Of a DNA stretch of 9,254 bases, positions 6,654 to 9,254 are shown piece by piece; position 1 is the stretch's first letter, and the number at the start of each line of letters is the position of its first letter. The position numbers were made by a program, and so were the translations under genes. The stretch lies in NCBI GenBank assembly GCA_012961055.1, contig DUAA01000302.1, positions 1 through 9,254 of the forward strand, given 5' to 3'. Below the pieces are notes generated by a model. That model was not told the DNA's origin and did not search any database. It saw only the letters and a program-made list of their open reading frames with translations. The stretch comes from Nitrospinaceae bacterium. Its GTDB lineage: Bacteria; Nitrospinota; Nitrospinia; Nitrospinales; VA-1.

Positions 6654-7688
6654 TTAGTTTGTTATTTCTTCCGATACGCGGATGACTCGTTCAACTTGCG
6701 ATTCTGATATTTCGCGATGCAATACAGCTCGGAATATCCCAGGTTGGATTGCGAGTATTTTTATTCCTTGATCCTCTAGTTTTTTAAGAAATATATCGGC
6801 ATCAACTTTGGGATGCTTTATTCTAAAAAAAATGATGTTGGTTTTAATTAATTTAGGATCAAGATCAATCCCTTTTAGACTGGCTAGTCCTTTGGCCAAG
6901 ACTTGCGCGTTGGAATGATCTTTTTTCAACGTTTTCACTAGGTCATTTAAAGCAATTATGCCGGCAGCGGCCAAGTGGCCCGATTGGCGCATACCCCCCC
7001 CTACCATTTTTCTCAACTTTCTAGCCTTATTAATAAATTCTTTGTTTCCACATACAAGTGATCCTACAGGTGCTGAGAGTCCTTTAGAAAGACAAAACAT
7101 AACGGAATCAGCATCTGTTACTAAATCCTTAACATTCACCTCCAAAGCTACAGCTGCATTAAAAATGCGCGCTCCATCGACATGTACTTTTAGATTGTAT
7201 CTTTTTGCTAAGGCGCTTGCTTTTTGCATGTACTCTGGTTGAATAGGAGAACCCATACAGTAGTTGTGCGTATTTTCCAGAGCTAACAGGCGTGTAGGTG
7301 GGTAATGTAAGTCACTTGCCCGTATTTTTTTTTCAACGGTTTCTAAATCTAGAGTACCATCGGGTTGATTTAAAACTGTATGCGGATGAATTCCACCGAG
7401 CGCAGCTATACCAGCAACCTCGTTAAGGAAAATGTGGCTCTGGTCTCCAAGAATTACCTCATCACCTCGATTACAGTGAGATAGCATACTTATCAAGTTT
7501 CCCATTGTCCCACTTGGAACGAAAACAGCGGCCTCTTTTCCCATGTGATCCGCGGCAGATTTTTCAAGACGATTGACGGTTGGATCTTCGCTGAAAACAT
7601 CATCCCCGACTTCTGCTTCGGCCATCGCTTTACGCATGTCTTCTGTGGGCTGGGTCAACGTATCACTTCTTAGGTCAATAGTATTCAA
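6654..7688 (-). CDS. ltaE: Low-specificity L-threonine aldolase (PLP enzyme)
   Basis: 344 residues, normal for this fold-type I PLP family, which cleaves L-threonine and L-allo-threonine to glycine and acetaldehyde in the cytoplasm. Visible features are the N-terminal IDLRSDTLTQPT signature (4-15), VGDDVFSEDPTVNRLE (27-42), the VPSGTMGN phosphate-binding loop (57-64), DQSHIF with H85 that stacks on PLP, HVDGARIFNA with D171 and R174, and LSKGLSAPVGS with the probable Schiff-base K202. FRAVLHREI (319-327) matches the late conserved arginine region. The start is TTG at 7688: the family N-terminus fits within a few residues, and no in-frame ATG lies between it and the upstream stop. No clear ribosome site precedes it, and it lies 11 nt after the stop of the upstream gene, so translational coupling is likely. 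The related beta-eliminating lyases are less likely, given these motifs. Confidence 0.93.
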   Translation of the reverse strand: MNTIDLRSDTLTQPTEDMRKAMAEAEVGDDVFSEDPTVNRLEKSAADHMGKEAAVFVPSGTMGNLISMLSHCNRGDEVILGDQSHIFLNEVAGIAALGGIHPHTVLNQPDGTLDLETVEKKIRASDLHYPPTRLLALENTHNYCMGSPIQPEYMQKASALAKRYNLKVHVDGARIFNAAVALEVNVKDLVTDADSVMFCLSKGLSAPVGSLVCGNKEFINKARKLRKMVGGGMRQSGHLAAAGIIALNDLVKTLKKDHSNAQVLAKGLASLKGIDLDPKLIKTNIIFFRIKHPKVDADIFLKKLEDQGIKILAIQPGIFRAVLHREISESQVERVIRVSEEITN

Positions 7689-7699
7689 TGGTTGAGTAT

Positions 7700-8023
7700 T
7701 TATGATGTTTGATTTGATTTATTTTCAAGCCTGGAGCGTTTTATTCGATAATATACAATCGATGACAAAAATATAGGGGCTACACATCCTAAAAGAAGAA
7801 TTTTTCGGATATCATCATCATTAAAGTTTAACTGGACCATGACCTGGTATTCCTGTTGGATTATGGCAATGAGGAGCACAGTATTTAATAAAGCGTATCC
7901 GACCCGTTTAGACCCTTTGCCACCGTTGTTAACGATGGTAAAGGCAATAAAGCGTAATCCTAGAAATAAGATCCCATTCAGGAACATCAGGTAAACGATA
8001 GCATTTTGTTCCAGTGTCAACAC
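7700..8023 (-). CDS. Small three-helix membrane protein of unknown function
   Basis: 107 residues with three hydrophobic segments (about 8-31, 41-58, 74-92), a basic loop NNGGKGSKR (32-40) that should lie inside, an acidic loop NFNDDDIRK (66-74) and a basic, polar C-terminus (KRSRLENKSNQTS). I do not recognise a family. The start is GTG at 8023, or TTG at 8020; there is no in-frame ATG before residue 13 and no good ribosome site, so the start is uncertain. It lies 11 nt upstream of ltaE on the same strand, so the two are probably one transcript, but nothing links it to amino acid metabolism. Continuous coding with consistent helices supports a real gene. Confidence 0.65.
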   Translation of the reverse strand: MLTLEQNAIVYLMFLNGILFLGLRFIAFTIVNNGGKGSKRVGYALLNTVLLIAIIQQEYQVMVQLNFNDDDIRKILLLGCVAPIFLSSIVYYRIKRSRLENKSNQTS

Positions 8024-8055
8024 GGCTATATCTTTTATAGGTACTCGAGAGAAGT

Positions 8056-8082
8056 ATTGTATCGTATTATTGGTTCAGTAAA
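8056..8082 (-). promoter_or_regulatory. Weak candidate promoter for the small membrane protein and ltaE
   Basis: On the minus strand TTTACT (8077-8082) and TACAAT (8056-8061) are separated by 15 nt, about 33 nt before the GTG start. The -10 is good, but the spacing is short and the surroundings are AT-rich. It is placed where a promoter is expected. Confidence 0.25.
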
Positions 8083-8152
8083 CTCATATTTAATAAAATT
8101 GTATTAGAGGTAAAATTATTGTTAGGGGGCCCAATATTAAATTGAATATTAG

Positions 8153-8164
8153 AGAACAAGTTCT
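8153..8164. repeat. Short dyad AGAAC-AA-GTTCT
   Basis: Five-bp arms around AA. It lies between the direct repeats AATATT (8133-8138, 8145-8150) and the larger palindrome at 8167-8183, so this stretch reads as a cluster of possible protein-binding sites. No known regulator is assigned. Confidence 0.45.
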
Positions 8165-8166
8165 AT

Positions 8167-8183
8167 TCTACTATGATAGTAGA
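8167..8183. repeat. Perfect 17-bp palindrome, operator-like
   Basis: TCTACTAT and ATAGTAGA are exact inverted copies around a single central G. There is no U-run, and the loop is too small for a stable RNA hairpin, so a homodimer-binding DNA site is the natural reading. It lies about 100 bp upstream of the weak minus-strand promoter and about 400 bp upstream of the sigma-54 promoter. Confidence 0.6.
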
Positions 8184-8250
8184 GCTATAAGTACGTCCTT
8201 TTGAGATAAATTGATTTTTAGCTTTAGGGTAAGTCCTTTAAACAACTAAT

Positions 8251-8268
8251 TATTTTTTTAAAAAAATA
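8251..8268. repeat. 18-bp perfect A/T-tract palindrome
   Basis: TATTTTTTT is followed directly by its exact reverse complement. It is low-complexity, but T7-A7 tracts affect DNA curvature and are favoured by nucleoid proteins. It may simply reflect the AT-rich spacer. Confidence 0.5.
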
Positions 8269-8461
8269 TCTTTTGCCATATAATCTAAAAATATAATGTC
8301 AAGATAACTTTGATCACCAATTATTTATGATTTGTTAGGATTTTAGCTTAACTTTACGAATTGATACCCAATTTCATGAGGAAAAATGAAGGAAAGGCTG
8401 CACTTGTCCGAAAAGAAATAGGAGCAGGTATTTGAAAATCATGATCTTATTGTCAAAATAG

Positions 8462-8475
8462 TGGCATTGCTGCCA
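8462..8475. promoter_or_regulatory. Dyad TGGCA-N4-TGCCA, possible upstream activator site
   Basis: Perfect 5-bp arms around TTGC, about 100 bp upstream of the sigma-54 -24 element. That is the usual distance for an enhancer-binding activator of sigma-54. Only position and symmetry support the role. Confidence 0.35.
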
Positions 8476-8537
8476 TAATCAAACTTTTTTAAAATGATTG
8501 CCTTTATGAGGTTTTTGTTTTAAGTATATAAAAAACA

Positions 8538-8632
8538 ATGACTTATAGTTTTATTGTTTCGTTGGGGATGTGTTGGCACACTCTTTGCTTTGTTTTGAAT
8601 GGTAAGTCATAAAAATCATACTCTTGAGTCAT
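8538..8632. repeat. Three TRAGTCAT boxes around the sigma-54 promoter
   Basis: ATGACTTA at 8538-8545 is the exact inverse of TAAGTCAT at 8603-8610, and a third copy, TGAGTCAT, lies at 8625-8632. The two right-hand copies start 22 nt apart, about two helical turns. The inverted pair is centred on the -24 element of the promoter at 8574. This arrangement suggests a regulator binding on both sides of the promoter, but no family is recognised. Confidence 0.5.
8574..8589 (+). promoter_or_regulatory. Sigma-54 (RpoN) -24/-12 promoter upstream of fliL
   Basis: TGGCACA (8574-8580), CTCT, then TTGCT (8585-8589) matches the consensus TGGCACG-N4-TTGCW at all but one defined base, with the GG (8575-8576) and GC (8587-8588) pairs separated by the required 10 nt. 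Transcription should start near 8600 toward fliL. Sigma-54 control of flagellar basal-body operons is common, which supports the call. An activator of the AAA+ enhancer-binding type is expected but is not encoded in the window. Confidence 0.85.
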
Positions 8633-8678
8633 TTTTTTTGGATTGATTAGTTTGTGGCTATTTTTATTTGGTAAAACC

Positions 8679-8710
8679 TAGTTTGTTCTCCTTTTTTAGG
8701 AGGGAAACTA
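8679..8710 (+). other. Leader hairpin in the expected fliL 5' UTR
   Basis: TAGTTT (8679-8684) pairs with AAACTA (8705-8710), and CTCCT with AGGAG, joined by two T-G wobbles and one bulged G around a T-rich loop. The 3' arm contains AGGAGG (8698-8703), a strong ribosome-site sequence with no start codon close behind. It is not followed by a U-run, so it is not a plain terminator. A role in mRNA stability or folding is possible. Confidence 0.4.
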
Positions 8711-8826
8711 TTTTCAGACGAGGACTTTAAAATTAGTAAAATAAAATTTATATTAATAACTGCATAGTGAAGGTTACTTTATTCATTGTTTTAATAAAAA
8801 TAAAGTTTGCGTTAGGAGAAGAGTAA

Positions 8827-9254
8827 ATGGCTGAAGAAGCTGAGGAAGAAGAGGGCGAGGAAGGAGGAGAAGAGAAAAAAGGGCTACCAATTAAGCTTAT
8901 TTTGATCGTTGTGGGTGTGTTGGCATTAGCAGGTGGTGGGTATTTTGCCTACACAAATTTTTTTCAGGAAAAGCCGGTTGAAGAACTTAAGAAAGAAGAA
9001 GGTACGGATGGTGAGAAGGCAGAAGAGTTACCTCCGGGTCTAGGGGTGATGTTTACTATGGATCCATTCGTTGTCAATCTTGCTGGTAGTGAGGGCAAAA
9101 GGTTTTTGAAAGTAACCGCAACTTTGGAGTTGAGCTCGCCTGAGGTTAATCCTGAGTTTGAGGAAAATCTACAAAAAATCACAGACTCCATTCTTGTTTT
9201 ATTGAGTAGCAAGAGTTTTGAGGATGTTTATTCGGTTCAAGGGAAGTTTAAATT
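8827..9254 (+). CDS. fliL: Flagellar basal body-associated protein FliL, 3'-partial
   Basis: 142 codons are present and the frame runs off the right edge; FliL is usually about 150-180 residues, so most of it is here. The ATG at 8827 has AGGAGAAG (8814-8821) 5 nt upstream. The N-terminus is a very acidic cytoplasmic tail (1-18, mostly Glu/Gly), then a single helix (about 20-45), a charged linker, and the FliL domain with the MDPFVVNLAG signature (78-87), RFLKVTATLELSS and the ILVLLSSKSFEDVYSVQGK segment (120-138). FliL is an inner-membrane protein that surrounds the stator units and supports motor torque. A sigma-54 promoter lies about 240 bp upstream. In many genomes fliM and fliN follow; they would lie beyond this window. 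Confidence 0.92.
   Translation, partial: MAEEAEEEEGEEGGEEKKGLPIKLILIVVGVLALAGGGYFAYTNFFQEKPVEELKKEEGTDGEKAEELPPGLGVMFTMDPFVVNLAGSEGKRFLKVTATLELSSPEVNPEFEENLQKITDSILVLLSSKSFEDVYSVQGKFK

Larger units (their letters stand above)
8024..8826. other. Long AT-rich intergenic region between divergent genes, regulatory, no convincing CDS
   Basis: About 800 bp separate the minus-strand membrane protein gene from fliL. No long frame with protein-like composition is seen on either strand, and no tRNA or rRNA pattern. The only short frame worth noting is a 19-codon one at 8376-8435 without a ribosome site. The region holds a sigma-54 promoter, several short perfect dyads and a leader hairpin, listed separately. 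Confidence 0.7.

Noticed and set aside
8153..8164. AGAACAAGTTCT as a LexA/SOS box
   Set aside because: The Gram-positive-type LexA box has GAAC-N4-GTTC; here the spacer is 2 nt and no SOS gene is adjacent.
8292..8297. TATAAT as a sigma-70 promoter reading right
   Set aside because: There is no acceptable -35 at 16-18 nt upstream, and such hexamers are expected by chance in this AT-rich spacer.
1..9254. CRISPR array, tRNA, rRNA, insertion sequence or phage attachment site
   Set aside because: No regularly spaced repeats, cloverleaf-like pattern, transposase or flanking direct repeats were seen anywhere in the window.

Overview
The window looks like a chromosomal segment of a Gram-negative, respiring, flagellated bacterium. 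Genes are moderately AT-rich and intergenic DNA is strongly AT-rich. The cytochrome cluster on the left combines a CydA-like membrane protein, membrane-anchored c-type cytochromes and a protein ending in a heme-b domain of the NxrC / ethylbenzene-dehydrogenase-gamma type. That combination recalls nitrite oxidisers of the Nitrospinota/Nitrospirota kind. This taxonomic guess is inference from gene content only; no rRNA or other marker is present.

Layout. (1) Positions 1-6144, plus strand: a four-gene respiratory cluster. It holds a cytochrome bd oxidase subunit I-like protein (5' end cut by the window), a four-helix membrane protein with two cytochrome c domains, a five-helix membrane protein with one cytochrome c domain, and an exported protein with two cytochrome c domains, a heme-b-binding gamma-like domain and a C-terminal anchor. 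A long hairpin at 6159-6200 ends the cluster and probably works in both directions. (2) Positions 6293-8023, minus strand: rpoZ (RNA polymerase omega) with its own near-consensus promoter, the PLP enzyme threonine aldolase (ltaE, TTG start), and a small three-helix membrane protein of unknown function 11 nt upstream of ltaE. (3) Positions 8024-8826: about 800 bp without a convincing gene but rich in dyads. It contains a near-perfect sigma-54 promoter at 8574-8589 surrounded by repeated TRAGTCAT boxes, and a leader hairpin. (4) Position 8827 to the right edge, plus strand: fliL, the flagellar basal-body protein, cut by the window.

How the genes work together. The cluster encodes five CxxCH hemes on three membrane-bound proteins. 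It also encodes a likely heme-b module and a CydA-like integral membrane protein that keeps several N-terminal CydA signatures but shows no recognisable hydrophilic Q-loop. The simplest reading is a membrane complex moving electrons between a periplasmic oxidoreductase (an NXR-like enzyme is a candidate) and a bd-like heme centre through c-type cytochromes rather than directly from quinol. No catalytic molybdenum subunit and no CydB is seen in the window, so partners must lie elsewhere. This cluster is the best candidate here for a poorly described system. The sigma-54/fliL region is the second most interesting part and points to class-ordered flagellar gene control.
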